Below, one piece after another: positions 22,817-33,815 of a stretch of DNA of 64,000 nucleotides (the first letter of the stretch is position 1; every line of letters starts with the position of its first letter). Origin of the DNA: Phoma sp. XZ068 (taxonomy: Eukaryota; Ascomycota; Dothideomycetes; Pleosporales; Didymellaceae). The DNA is taken from assembly GCA_004835665.1 (NCBI GenBank), contig RBKR01000012.1, positions 1,302,001 to 1,366,000 of the forward strand, written 5' to 3'. The notes beneath the pieces were generated by a model. It ran no database searches and was not told where the DNA came from. It was given only the letters and a program-made list of their open reading frames with translations. The position numbers and the translations under genes were made by a program.

Positions 22817-23857
22817 ATGTTATCAGCCATAGTGCCAGCTATCCGCACGGATTCCGCGCGAAGCTCTAAGGAAGGTCTCAAACCCACTCAGGCCGGGTCC
22901 AGTCACTTGAGGGCCTCTCCGCTGAGGTATTCCTCAAGTAACATAGTTGCCGACAACTGCAAACCTGCGCCGTCTGTAGATGTCGTTACGAACAAGGATC
23001 GTTCGAAGTCGCCCGAACTCCTACGGGCTCTATCACCCATGCGCCCTCGCCGAACGCCTGTACTCGTCAATGCACCAGATGTGAGATGGCGTGTGGAGCC
23101 GCGCCTGCGACACTTCGCATCCCTCGACTCAGTCCTAAGCACGTCGACCACTTCGGCCTCAGAAGCATCGACCATGCGCCAAAGTCCTATCACACCACAC
23201 AACGTCGCGCTGCCTTCGTCCCGTGCATCATCGATATTCACTGTTATGCCTGGGGAGACAAATCTCGTCGACGTCCCTCTACCACCTTCTCCACCAGCAC
23301 CAATCGATACCAAATACAACGAGTGCTTCGAACGACCAAGGCTTGGTCAAGGTCACTACTCCCACCAACCACACCTGCTCTCTCCCGTAACCGAGGTCTC
23401 CTCCGCACTGTCCATACGCTCCCTCAACAATTCAATCCTTGACCTCAACGCAGACATCGAGACTGCTGAGTGGTACAACGTTGACAACGTTAGGAGACAG
23501 AATGTCCGACTCATTGGCGATTCGCAAGTCAGCCTCACCAGCCAACAGTCGCGACAGAGCCGGTTCCGAGAGCGCTTCAGTCTCGACGGTGCTGAGCATT
23601 ATGCGGAGAGCCTGCGGAGCAGGGGCGGTAACGGGGCACCTGTCACGAGGGTTGTAAATACAGGTGCGGAGAAGGAGATGGATATGAACGAGGAGGAGGT
23701 GCAGGAGAAGTGCGGAAGGAAGACACTCTGTGGTAAGGTTGGGAAGCTGAGGAGGAGGGTGAAGGGCTTGGGGTGCAGGGTTTGTGAGGTTATCACTAGA
23801 AAAATTAGCATCTGGGTTTTGGCCCGTGGGCTGGGTTCAAACAGGGTTAAAGGCTAG
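22817..23857 (+). CDS. Uncharacterised Ser/Arg-rich protein
   Basis: Single exon, 346 residues from the first ATG, 132 bp after RAD18 on the same strand. I recognise no domain. Most of the protein is Ser/Pro/Arg-rich and likely disordered (for example PMRPRRTPVLVNAPDVRWRV and VDVPLPPSPPAPID). The last 50 residues form a basic, Cys-containing segment (CGKVGKLRRRVKGLGCRVC) followed by a short hydrophobic stretch (VITRKISIWVLARGL) that could sit at a membrane. Coding potential is supported by length and codon structure only. Function unknown. Confidence 0.6.
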   Translation: MLSAIVPAIRTDSARSSKEGLKPTQAGSSHLRASPLRYSSSNIVADNCKPAPSVDVVTNKDRSKSPELLRALSPMRPRRTPVLVNAPDVRWRVEPRLRHFASLDSVLSTSTTSASEASTMRQSPITPHNVALPSSRASSIFTVMPGETNLVDVPLPPSPPAPIDTKYNECFERPRLGQGHYSHQPHLLSPVTEVSSALSIRSLNNSILDLNADIETAEWYNVDNVRRQNVRLIGDSQVSLTSQQSRQSRFRERFSLDGAEHYAESLRSRGGNGAPVTRVVNTGAEKEMDMNEEEVQEKCGRKTLCGKVGKLRRRVKGLGCRVCEVITRKISIWVLARGLGSNRVKG

Positions 23858-24252
23858 CCATAATGTTCTCCTTGGCTTGGGCTGTTGGGTATACGGGATG
23901 CATTGATAAGGAATTTAGGGCTGAGTTTGGTTTGGGATTTGAGGCTGGGATGGGTTCACGTTTTGGCAAAGGAATCAAGGAATTTGAGGTTTTCGGGAAG
24001 GACAAGATACCCATGGATAGCGCACAGCTCTCTATAGCGAAGATGATTCAGTCTTTCGCAATCTTGGTGTTTCATATGCCAGGCTGAAAAGCAGTGTGCC
24101 CGTTTAGATATAATTGGCTCCTCCAGGCAGCAGGTCAACACCGCCCTTTTGACTTCGTCCCGCTAAGCGTAGCAATGCCAAACACACGCAAAACAGTAGG
24201 CATTAGCCAAGTCAGATGCTTGCCAGATTCTTCTCCTCAAGATATTGAAATT

Positions 24253-24365
24253 GTGTGAGTATATAAATCCTAATACGCGTGGTTCCTTCAGGAAAGTAGC
24301 TAAACATAAAGTTTATACGCGCCTGAGTGCGGTCCTCAGGTGCCCTTTCCTTTTTGGGCAATACA
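24253..24365. repeat. Short dispersed element, copy B (matches 9843-9962)
   Basis: Same ordered blocks as copy A: GAGTATATA, AGGAAAGTAGCTA, then CCCTTTCCTTTTTG, with divergent sequence between. Non-coding position. Identity of the element is unknown. Confidence 0.4.
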
Positions 24366-24807
24366 ATACCACGAGAACTTGGGTTCGAATACGCTTCGAG
24401 CTGCTTCTGTTATGATTCGAGTCTTGCTTTTTGCTACGACCTTTTTTGCTGCGGTATCGTGACTTTGTTGCCTGGAGTCCAGAGGTGCAATTGCGCTAGG
24501 CTCGTGACGGGAAGGTCTAGCCGCAAACATTGTCGAACCCCGCATGCTCACGTAAGAATTGGTAGCGATGCTGTGCGATGGATACCTTTGTGGATTGCTT
24601 TCAGCCGATGGTTCTGATTGAATGCGTTGGTCTTTAATGTATGGTGATTCGCCAATTCGAAAGCATCGGACCGAGGCTCGCAAACTACTTCCATCTGTGA
24701 CTTCAAGTCACGACACAAGCCTTCTAATCCACACACATATCCTGAGTCATCTTGCCCAAACAAGACGCGATTAGTTAAGCGCATGATTAGAATTGTGTAA
24801 TCGACTA

Positions 24808-24820
24808 TTGTATAAAAGAC
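24808..24820 (+). promoter_or_regulatory. TATA-like box upstream of the ICL/PEP-mutase-family gene
   Basis: TATAAAA at 24811-24817, about 75 bp before the ATG at 24890, a plausible position for a fungal TATA element with a short 5' UTR. Confidence 0.4.
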
Positions 24821-24889
24821 TCCTAGCTTCCAGTCGAAAGAACGAGGTTCCAAAAGTAGCCGCAATCCAGATCATATCGCCATAGCACC

Positions 24890-25690
24890 ATGTCAGCTGA
24901 AACCCAAAACAAGTTCGCAAAGCAACTCCGCTCCCTCCACGTCCCCGGCAACCCCCTCATCGTGACCAATGTATGGGACGCCATCACCGCTACATCCATA
25001 GCAGCCCTTCCCCAAACCAAGGCCCTGGCAACAGCATCCTTCGCAATCGCCGCCGCCGCCGGACTAGAAGATGACGATCTAACCCTCGAGGTGAACCTGC
25101 GCGCCGTCGAAGCCATTGGCAAAGTCGCAGCTAAACATAGTCTCCCGCTCACCGTCGATTTCCAAGACGGCTTCGCCTCTGCGCTGGAACACGGTGTTCG
25201 CCAAGTCATCAAGCTGGGAGCCGTGGGCATCAATCTGGAGGACTACGGGCGCGAGATCGGAGGCCTGTATAGCATTGAGCAGCAGTGCGCGCGGATTCAG
25301 AAAGTCATCGCTGTAGCGAAGACGCAGGGCGTGCCTGACTTTGTTGTCAATGCGCGTACAGATGCACTATTCGCGGGCCGCGATCTCAATGAGGCGATTG
25401 AGAGGGGACAGGCCTACCTCGCTGCTGGTGCGTTCAATGTCTTTATCTGGGGCGGGCCAACAAGGCAAGGGTGGAAGAGGGAGGAAGTGGAGAAGGCGGC
25501 GCGGGCGCTTGATGGACGGCTAAATGTCATTCTTGTCAGGGGAAAGGCAGGGGGATTGAGTGTGAAGGAGATAGGTGAGCTGGGGGTTGCGAGGATTAGC
25601 ATCGGACCGGCTCTAATGAGATGGAGTTCTGAGCAGATTGGTCAAGAGGCGCAGAGGATTCTGGAGGGCAAGGCGGTGGGTGAAAAGTAA
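24890..25690 (+). CDS. Isocitrate lyase / PEP phosphonomutase superfamily enzyme
   Basis: Single exon, 266 residues. The fold is the PEP-mutase/isocitrate-lyase type beta barrel. Visible motifs are NVWDAITATSIAALPQTKAL at the N-terminus, the metal-site region LPLTVDFQDGFA, the strand KLGAVGINLEDY, and the substrate-side motif FVVNARTDAL. The length and the absence of the isocitrate lyase KKCGH motif place it with the short 'phosphonomutase-like' members that cleave or rearrange C-C or C-P bonds of 2-oxo acids. The exact substrate is not deducible. No signal peptide; probably cytosolic. Confidence 0.85.
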   Translation: MSAETQNKFAKQLRSLHVPGNPLIVTNVWDAITATSIAALPQTKALATASFAIAAAAGLEDDDLTLEVNLRAVEAIGKVAAKHSLPLTVDFQDGFASALEHGVRQVIKLGAVGINLEDYGREIGGLYSIEQQCARIQKVIAVAKTQGVPDFVVNARTDALFAGRDLNEAIERGQAYLAAGAFNVFIWGGPTRQGWKREEVEKAARALDGRLNVILVRGKAGGLSVKEIGELGVARISIGPALMRWSSEQIGQEAQRILEGKAVGEK

Positions 25691-25901
25691 TGTGCTGTAC
25701 GTTAATTAAAGAAAAAGCATTGCAAATATCAGGTTGCGCACGAAGTCGAGCAGTAAACATTGCGATTTTGTTTCGTGCCGTACGTATCGTAACCATTTCC
25801 CAAAGAGCAACCTGCTCATAACCCAAACAGAGCTTTGCGCTCGCAACTTCTGTTGCAGAAAGTAATTCTCACATATCCAACCACCCTCATTCAAACTACG
25901 T

Positions 25902-27579
25902 CTAGTGGCGAGCGTGACGGCGGCGAACAACGTGCGCAGCAGCACGCTTGCGGTACTCGTTGTAGTCGGCAGTAACGGTGACGTACTGAGTGACGACCTC
26001 GATGTCGGTAACGGTCACGCAAACGTAGCCCTCCTTGCAGCCACCCTCAGACGACTCGGGGGCCTCGGGAGCTGCGGTGGGTGCGGGTGCAGCTTCGGAA
26101 GGTGCAACCTTGACGGTGTAGGTGGCCTTAGGGTTCTCGGCCTCGCTGGGAGCGGCGTAGCTAGGCTTGGCTTCGGAGTCATCCTCCTCCTTGATAGGGG
26201 GCGAGGAGTAGTCTGTGGCGGTAGGCTTGGCAGCGGCAGCAGTGGACGTAGGCTTGGCCTCCTCCTTGACAGGGGCAGCGCTGGTAGGCTTGGTGGGTGA
26301 GGCGGAGGTCTTCTTGGTAGACTTAGGCGTGGTGTCGACATCCGAAGAGTCAATTCCACCAGACAGAACTGCACCGATGTCGATGCTCTTCTTCTCCTGA
26401 GCAAGGACCTTACCCTTGTTGGGAGGGCCCTGGAAGTTACCGGCTGTGCACTGGTCGTTGATGCCCTGGCACTTGGTCTGCCAGAGCTTGCAGCCAGTGT
26501 TGCCAGTGATGGGGGACTGGTCAAAGCACTTCTCACCCTGCTGCCAGCACTCCTCAGCAGAGGCCCAGCAGCCCTTCTCGGTCGTATAGTCGGAGACCTC
26601 CTTGCCACACCAGTTGGCATTCTCAACAAGGCAGTCAGCAGGCTTCTGGCCCTCGGTCTGAGTGGTCTGGACAGAGGCAGCCATGGCGGCGGAGTTGGCA
26701 GTGAGCTTGGCAACCTTGGGACCGGGCATCTCGTAGGTGGAGGCGTCCTTGTTGTAGATATCGAAGCTGGTGCTGGGTTCGCCGTAGTCAACGTATCCGG
26801 GAATGGAGACAGTGGATTCGGGAACGAGGTTACCGTCGCTCTCGAGGAAGATCTGGGCACAGCCAGTGTAGAACTGAGGGTCATTGTCGTTCGCAGCGTG
26901 CAGAGCGAGCATCTCGGGACGAGCGAGGTAGTTACCACCCTCTAGTCCAGCGGGGAGCTTGACGTTGAGGAGACCGTTGTTATCGATGATCTCGTCCGAG
27001 CACCAGCGATCGGTGTTGGAGTTGTAGCCGTGTTCGAAGATCTTGAACCAGCCATCACCAGCAGCTGCACGTTACTCGTTAGTGGCAGCCCGGTAAACAC
27101 GAAGGATTTGCCCAACCTGTGTCCTCAATAGCAGAGACGACCTTCTTGAGGTAAACAGCGCAAGGACCTTTGTGTCCACGATCAATACGCTCCTTAGACG
27201 CATCCGCAGGCCAAGCACGGATCTCGAACGAGAGTGTAGCGCCATCTGGGACGGCCTGTACGCGAGAGACACCCTTCGATCCACCGACGTCTGGATGGTG
27301 GGTTAGTGACAATCCATACGTTTCATGGAAAGAAGTGACATACTGCAAGCCATATCGTCGCTACCCAGGCTGGAGATGGGAGAAGTCGATTGCTGGCCAT
27401 TGGTGCTCATACGCATAGCAACACCATCACCCTGGGTGGTGTTAGTGTACGCTTCAAGTTTGGTGTCAACCTGAACGCACCTGAGGAACGCCATCGACGA
27501 AGAAGTCAGTGAAAGCAGTGTGGGCGAGAGCAACGGGTGCAGAGGCCAGAGCGGCGATGAGCATAGACTGAGTCTTCAT
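25902..27579 (-). CDS. Secreted AA9-type lytic polysaccharide monooxygenase with a long C-terminal extension
   Basis: Exons 27481..27579, 27344..27431, 27117..27290 and 25902..27064; 507 residues. The signal peptide MKTQSMLIAALASAPVALA is followed directly by His (HTAFTDFFVDGVPQ), which becomes the N-terminal copper-binding histidine. The second copper-site region is DRGHKGPCAVYLKKV, and the axial Tyr lies in DPQFYTGCAQIFL. These features fit an AA9 (former GH61) copper enzyme that oxidatively cleaves cellulose. After about residue 245 comes an extension: an eight-cysteine segment (from CLVENANWC to INDQC), then an Ala/Pro/Lys/Glu/Thr-rich linker, then a two-cysteine segment ending in a basic tail (VVRRRHARH). 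No CBM1 is present. Introns of 49, 53 and 52 nt restore the family sequence exactly, for example DDMACNVGGSKGV. Confidence 0.88.
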
Positions 27580-29133
27580 ATTCGTTGATGTTTTGTTTTG
27601 ATTTTTTTGACAGATCAAGAACGGTAGTATTTCACAGGAACAGATTGAGTCACTAGGACTTCACGGCGCGGAAAAGAATGGCTGTCGACTGGCGACGATA
27701 AGGAGTGAAAATGGCAACAAAGCGCCGACGAGAAGGACAGAGGTTGGTTATGAGGTCAAGACCGAAGGTAAGGAAAGGAAACGTAGGTGCGGGATCTGAT
27801 CGGGCTTTTGATGTCTGACTGGGGCGAATTCCCGGTACCGATTCTTCATCTCGCCATCCCTGTGGTCAAGTTGCCGCGCTCCCGCCCCACTGGATGTGTT
27901 CCTGGCCACAGATCTCCTGGAAAAGTCACAAGTCGTGCCGGAATTGCGATGGAGTTGTTGAACCTCTTCTGGGGTCGTTGTCAGCCTTGAAACGTATAGC
28001 CAATCATGCCTGACGCTAAGGTCAAACATGAAACACAAATGCACGAACCTGCTGCGTTGACGAGCCACTAGAGTATGATTCGGTAAGGTCAGCCGCAGCC
28101 TGGCGCCCTCTCGGACACGCTTATTTCAGGTACCCGCCCTTCATTAAACTGTCTTCTTTGGTGTTGCACCTCTGTAAATCGATCTGCAGCCAGCCGCTTG
28201 CAGATGATCATGCTGCAAACGCCAGCGCGGGATTTTGATGATGCACTCCTACTGCACCTGAAGGTCTCCCTCCCATACGGTAAGCGCTAGGTATAATCGA
28301 GCGCTTAGGCGCTATTCAGGGGTAATGAAGCCTATAGTACTTCCGCATCTTGGCGCGAAGCTGGCTCCAATTTCGCGAGGGTTCCGGGTAGTGTTTGTGA
28401 GCCTGAGGCCAAGATGTCTGACCCCACTCAAACCTGGCACGGGCGCAAGGTAGCCTATTATTCACCGGCCTTCACTGCAAAGTAATTCTGCGTCAGGAGA
28501 GATGTCTTTGTGACAAATTGGGATCTCGTTTCAAAATCTGTTGTACAGCATACGTTGGCACGCGGTAAGACTCTGCATGTATGGACTGCGGTTGTGCATC
28601 CCTAGCTTCAGCTGGCAGCAGGGGAAGGTGCCAGAGCCAACGGTTGTTTCCGACTTTTTTGGATCCAGCTCACGTAGTGAGCCGTGTGCTCGTGGTCGGA
28701 ACATGGTGCTGGGTAACAAGATGAAGACGATTTAAAGCAGGGTGGATGGCCCTTGTTCGCAACAGGTAAACGCTGTTGTGCGGAAATGGTACACAGCGTA
28801 AAGATGATGATCCTTGCGCTCGTTCAAGTTGAAGCTGTGAATGCGATCATTGCTGGTAATGTGGTGCGGCAGGGAGATATAGCACCCGACGCTATCGTAT
28901 ATGTGCGCAAGATGCGGCTGAAGATATCATCATTGTTCCACTGGTGATGATGAGAATACACAATTGCATGTGGGGAATACAAGCGAGCGTTTCAGCTAAC
29001 ACGCACCGAACCCTACCCTACTACCCGTCAAAAGGTCTCGAACACAGAGCACGCGAGTTGCAGCCGAAAACCGAAATGATGATCACCATTCATACCCAGT
29101 CAAATGAATGCCGAGGCTGGCACAGTTCAATGA
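27580..29133. other. Long intergenic spacer (LPMO promoter side; start of accessory region)
   Basis: 1.55 kb without a supported gene. The right part is 3' flank of the STAND-type gene, the left part is LPMO upstream sequence. Short open frames lack conserved features. No RNA gene or clear repeat seen. Confidence 0.5.
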
Positions 29134-31517
29134 TCATGTTGTCGTAGAAGTCTTCTTCGAGCCCCAGAGTTTCCAAGATCGTGTGCTAGACGGTATACTA
29201 GCCTTATCATCCATGGGCGCAGCACGACCCAAACCAGTCTCTGCAATTTCTAGCATTTTTTTGATGGAATCCTTGAATTCGATCGGGTTGGCTGGAAGCT
29301 CATAAACCACCGGTGCTTTGCTGTCATAGGGAAGAGGCGCCGTTCGCGTAGACCATTTGACGTTCGAAATCTTCACACCACATACATTCCGGAATTGCAC
29401 TTTCCAGAAACCAAGCAAAACACCCTCGGAGCGTGCTAGCGCATTACACTTTCTATTCAGACAACAGATGATGATGTTCTCATCAGGATGCTCAGCGTGC
29501 TCGATTCCCAGGTCCCGCAAGATAGCCTTGACAGTTTCGACTAGCCAAGCGCTGCCTGCTTTGGTAACATATTCGAATCTCTTTGATTCCCCAAACGATT
29601 TTGTGAGCAGTTCACGAGCTGCCAATGGAAGACGTCTTGACTTTGCGACCCTCAGATGCCAATGCATCTGATAGGCACCCATGGGAGAGAAAGTTGAATC
29701 CCACTGCAATGGCCATACTCCGGACGACATGAGTGGACTGGTAAGGAAAGCTTCCCCCGGAATCATTCTGAAACGGGGACGAGGTCTAAGTCCATCTGTC
29801 GGACGATCAAATCTATCCTGGCCCCACTGGTGGTCCCGCTGGGGCGGTTGCCCCTCATATATGCGTGCCTGGATCGCGCGGACAAGCTCACTCTTCTCTA
29901 AGGTGTGGGTGTTGGAGAATACATCGGTTGGGTCGAGGTTTGCGAGAAATTGACCATTAATGTTGCTGAAAGCAGACACCCACTCATCCAGTTTGTACAT
30001 CTCGTGAACAATTTGCCGAGTATGGTCGTGCGCGAGGCCAAAACGCCTGGTTGAGCCTTCCAGAGCGACACTCCAAGCCAGGACTGTATTGTGAAACTCC
30101 CGTAGCTGAAGGCAAACATCACCTAGCCAGCGAGCTGCCGCAATATCACCCTCGTCGAGGTTTCTGATCAGATAAATCCCGTTAAAGGCACTCTCAAAGA
30201 AGTGCTTCGCTCTGATGAGATTACCACTGAACGATGCGCACACACCAATGCAATGCCTCAGAACACGTCGATCAGGCTGCAGACCAGCGGACGTGACGAA
30301 GCCTTCTTCGACTGCCGCAAGCTGCTGTTCAAGCAAATCGGTCGCAGCAACGTAATCGTGTCTGGTCCAAGCCGCCAGGATATGTTGTGCTCTTCCGTCC
30401 AAGTCGGACAACGGCAAAGAAGGTACTGGTTCGGGTGCTTCCGAAGCTGCGATTGTAGGAAGTGAGAGCTCCTTCCCATTGTACGTGTCTCGCCCAGAAA
30501 AAGGTTCAAGGGCTGTAGTAGATGGTGAAAACATGTTTACAGGCTCTGGAGCAGTGTGAGATGAACCCAGCAAGTGCAGCACCTGCAAGGTCTCTGTAGG
30601 AGGATTCAACATGTGCAAAGGCTCCGGTGCGTTCGAAGAGTCTGACCTCTGCAAAGGAATGACGACGGGCGATCGGTTAGACTCAGGCTGATTCTCTGTA
30701 TGGATGATGTCAGTCTTAGCGCCCAGGTTTGCAGCTACGAGTGATGTTGATACGAAATCTACTTTGAAGTCGACACCTGAACACCGCCGTGTTGAGTCAA
30801 GGCTCTCAGGTTCTTTGCGGTCTTCCAGCAGTCTGCCTTCGTTAACAGCTCTGATGAACCAATCCACCACAAAATCGTGATAACTCATCGCAACTTGATG
30901 AGATATGCCGACATCTTCAAGGTCGCGGATAATCTGAGTCCAGGCTGCATCATCATCGTCGTCCTGTTCTTGGATATTTGGAGCAGCGATCCGCTCAATC
31001 GACGCGATGCTCTCTTCGCGATATCCACCTTTGTAGTCCAGCTCTAGTCGTTCCAAAGCGTCTAGTATCAATACTTGGTTATCGTGTATCAACGAAGTAT
31101 AGAAGGTATTGAGCATCACCACACTCGAGGCCAGTCGTTCTCGTAAACTCCTTGACTTCTCCGGATCCCAGGTTAGCCGGTCCCATGCCCGTTTGCTCTT
31201 TGTGTCGAGTGAGTTGTAGTGTTGAAGCGACTTGTCAAGCTCAGCTAAAACATCAATGCATGGGTTATAGGCATCGAGAAGCTGTTCGCGCTTGTGCGAG
31301 GGTATCTTGTCGTACTTGTCTTGGATGTCATCCAGCAAATTCGTAAGACTGCGAGCTTCAGTCGTTAGGGCTTTGTAATCTCCTGTGCAGTCGCGACCTA
31401 TGGATAGTCAGCGATTTGTACTCGCTCAGAGGTGCGAAACTACAGACAGTTTTTGTACACGCGGGCGGCAACTTCGCCCAGCTTTATGAGGTCACCTATG
31501 CTGATACCCACGCTCAT
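29134..31517 (-). CDS. Fungal STAND-type N-terminal helical domain protein with TPR-like region
   Basis: Exons 31448..31517 and 29134..31397, 777 residues. I extended the large exon 5' and joined it to a short first exon (MSVGISIGDLIKLGEVAARV) through an intron with a GTCTGT donor and a CTATCCATAG acceptor. The junction restores YKNCRDCTGDYKALTTEARS, typical of the N-terminal helical domain of fungal NLR/STAND-like proteins. Residues 1-200 are helical. Residues 230-340 are low-complexity, with a motif repeated three times (NAPEPLHML, TAPEPVNMF, EAPEPVPSL). About 340-520 is a TPR-like helical array (HDYVAATDLLEQQLAAVEEG, LIRAKHFFESAFNGIY). The last 200 residues are a distinct globular-looking region. 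No NACHT or NB-ARC nucleotide-binding motif is visible, so this is a STAND-like protein without the central ATPase. Function unknown; immunity- or incompatibility-type roles are an inference. Confidence 0.78.
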
Positions 31518-32318
31518 GATGACAGTTCCAAGGACTCTCTTTCAGATAACAGTCTACCTAGGTGTAATATACTTCCCAAAGCGCGGCGCGTTGGGCAAGC
31601 ATGCTGGAACACAAGCAACAGCATGACGACAGCAAAGTTGGAACGTTGGAACGTGATGCTGCACGCCCGCAATGCCTGATTGGCGGATCGTTGCATGGGC
31701 ACAGCCTCGTTAGGCGTCCATAGCTGATCATGCTTCCGATACGCCTTGTCTCATTGAAGGAGTGATATTGACGAGTTGCATCTAGTTCTGGTGTGGTGTG
31801 CAGTAATATGTTACGACAATAACAGAGGTGTCGCCCCACACCTTAAGCTAGGTCAAGTTGGCAGACCCGCGGATGGTGCTTTCTTGCCACTAACATTCAG
31901 TGCCAACCACATTCACAAAAATCCAAACCCCTCCAGACATTACGTGCTCAACTCCAACTTCTATTATTAAATACTACTCCGTAGAAAAGCCCACAAGGAC
32001 CCTTCTTCAACGTCAGTGGCTTTCTCACCTTCACAACGGTTCCGAGAGGCAAGAAACAGGTTACGCGGCTACAGCAGGTACTCAATAGCGTTGAAACTGC
32101 TGCTGTGGAGTCGCAATTTGGCTCTTCCTGAAGAGCAAAATTCTTTGAGGCAGATCGCATGATACTCTCATAAACGTGTGCAAGGCTAAAGGCCCGGACG
32201 CTCCTAGAAGTCTACAAGATAAGAAAGATCAACCGCAACTACGTACACACAGCTGCAAGTGGTCTATGACTCGGTACACAACACAAGATGACTACTCACA
32301 GAATATGAAGTCTCGGCG
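31518..32318. promoter_or_regulatory. Divergent intergenic region between STAND-type and HET genes
   Basis: 801 bp with no supported gene. It is the shared upstream region of two accessory genes. No motif recognised. Confidence 0.4.
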
Positions 32319-33815
32319 ATGATTCGAGAATGGTCGCCAACAGGTTGCCCCTACTCAGCCTTGCGAGTTCATATGCATGATGACCTGTTTCGCTTCCGTC
32401 AAACGCACGAGCAGCCTGATGGACTCCACTATTTCAGCCTTCCTCTTAGCACCGTTCTTGTCATCGACACCCATTCTCATCCTGCGATGGATTTCAGATA
32501 CCGAACTCTCGAATCGAATGATGTGCGACTACTTAGACCTACTCTCACAGGACGCGATGTTCTCGCTTTCGAGATCTCACACCACAGTCGTGCGCGCGCA
32601 CCTCCTTACACAGCGGTTTCTTACGCCTGGGGCAACTGTAAACCCACGGAGAGAATTTTCATCAACGGACAGGTTTTTTACGTTCGCATCAACCTCTGGT
32701 CGTGTCTATACTATCTAGGAAATACCGCTAGGTCTGGACGCGTGCCGTGGGGATACCTTTGGGTCGATGCCATTTGCATTGACCAGAACAACATAGGAGA
32801 GCGTGATGCTCAAGTCCGCCTTATGGATCAAATATATCGCAATGCCACCATTGTATCGGTATGGTTAGGTCTTCCACCAATACCTGAGGCATGGAGAGAA
32901 GAACTTGCCAATTACAATACACCAATCAAGACATTCGAAATCGACGAATTCGAATGGTCCGACTCGATTGAAGATCTAGCCAACCGCCCATATTGGAGGC
33001 GCTTCTGGGTAATCCAAGAGTGTTTGCTAGGCAAGCAAGTACACCTCTACTGCGGAAATACTCGAGTGGATTGGGAAGATTTCAAAGATTTCATGGGGTA
33101 TGTATCAGGTACCCAAGATTATCTGTCGGAAAACTTCAACTATGCCCGATCACCATTTGGTTCATGGGCGGCGTGGCCGCTCATTACAGGGCGCCATCCG
33201 GACAAACACCCAGAGACGTACCAATCGCTGTACAAGCTCCTGATCACTCATGAGGAATCACAATGCAAGGATCCTAGAGACCGAGTCTTTGCTCTGCTTG
33301 GGCTAGTCACCCCGGACGAAAGATCTCTGCTCGAGCGCTGCTTTCCCAGCTATGACATGAGCGAAGATGATGTGGCACTCATCGCTCTCCGCCATGTTCA
33401 GTTTCACGAGGTTGACCTGGAACGAAACCAAATCGATGTAAAGAGACTACTCTTGGCACTTGGTGTGCAGTCAAAGAATCGACAGAGGCTTCTTGTAAGG
33501 CGAAGTCGTGAAATTGATTACCTGGATGGCGTTCCTCTCCGTGCGGACCGGGGTTGGTTCTGTGATCAAGAGACTGACGAGCCTGACATTAACAGCTGGG
33601 AAAGCTTCCCTGGTCCTAACAACGATGAACTCGAAACTGTCAGTTGGGAAGGTATGCGAAGCAAGAGTGGTGAGGGCCGAACCATGCGTCGAGTAAGATG
33701 TATCGCGTGCATGCTTGGGGCATTGTTATTGATTGTGGTTGTTGTAAAGACATATCGACTACATGTGTGGAAAGTTCTCGTTTCCTATGTACAACGGAAT
33801 ATAGCTGCAGTGTAA
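32319..33815 (+). CDS. Heterokaryon incompatibility (HET) domain protein with C-terminal membrane segment
   Basis: Single exon, 498 residues from the ATG at 32319. An internal ATG at 32487 (MDFRYRTLES) gives 442 residues and is the more typical HET start. The HET domain begins with PPYTAVSYAWGN (about 95-106) and continues through GYLWVDAICIDQNN, QVRLMDQIYRNATIVSVWLG and RPYWRRFWVIQECLLG, all intact. DPRDRVFALLGLVT follows. Near the C-terminus a hydrophobic stretch (CIACMLGALLLIVVVVKTY) is a likely single membrane span, which is unusual for this family. HET proteins act in non-self recognition and can trigger cell death on fusion of unlike strains; most paralogues are uncharacterised. It is divergent from the STAND-type gene. 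Confidence 0.88.
   Translation: MIREWSPTGCPYSALRVHMHDDLFRFRQTHEQPDGLHYFSLPLSTVLVIDTHSHPAMDFRYRTLESNDVRLLRPTLTGRDVLAFEISHHSRARAPPYTAVSYAWGNCKPTERIFINGQVFYVRINLWSCLYYLGNTARSGRVPWGYLWVDAICIDQNNIGERDAQVRLMDQIYRNATIVSVWLGLPPIPEAWREELANYNTPIKTFEIDEFEWSDSIEDLANRPYWRRFWVIQECLLGKQVHLYCGNTRVDWEDFKDFMGYVSGTQDYLSENFNYARSPFGSWAAWPLITGRHPDKHPETYQSLYKLLITHEESQCKDPRDRVFALLGLVTPDERSLLERCFPSYDMSEDDVALIALRHVQFHEVDLERNQIDVKRLLLALGVQSKNRQRLLVRRSREIDYLDGVPLRADRGWFCDQETDEPDINSWESFPGPNNDELETVSWEGMRSKSGEGRTMRRVRCIACMLGALLLIVVVVKTYRLHVWKVLVSYVQRNIAAV

Larger units (their letters stand above)
23858..24889. other. Intergenic spacer upstream of the ICL/PEP-mutase-family gene
   Basis: 1.03 kb without a supported gene. 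Short open frames here start poorly and resemble nothing. It contains copy B of the short dispersed element and the promoter of the gene at 24890 (TATA-like TTGTATAAAAGAC near 24808-24820). Confidence 0.45.

Noticed and set aside
24385..24410. tRNA-like B-box (GGTTCGAATAC)
   Set aside because: Consensus GGTTCGAnnCC is not met, and no A-box or cloverleaf can be built around it. No tRNA was found elsewhere in the window either.
26015..26938. 307-residue minus-strand frame overlapping the LPMO extension
   Set aside because: Shadow of the low-complexity linker; the LPMO frame carries the copper-site motifs and exon joins.
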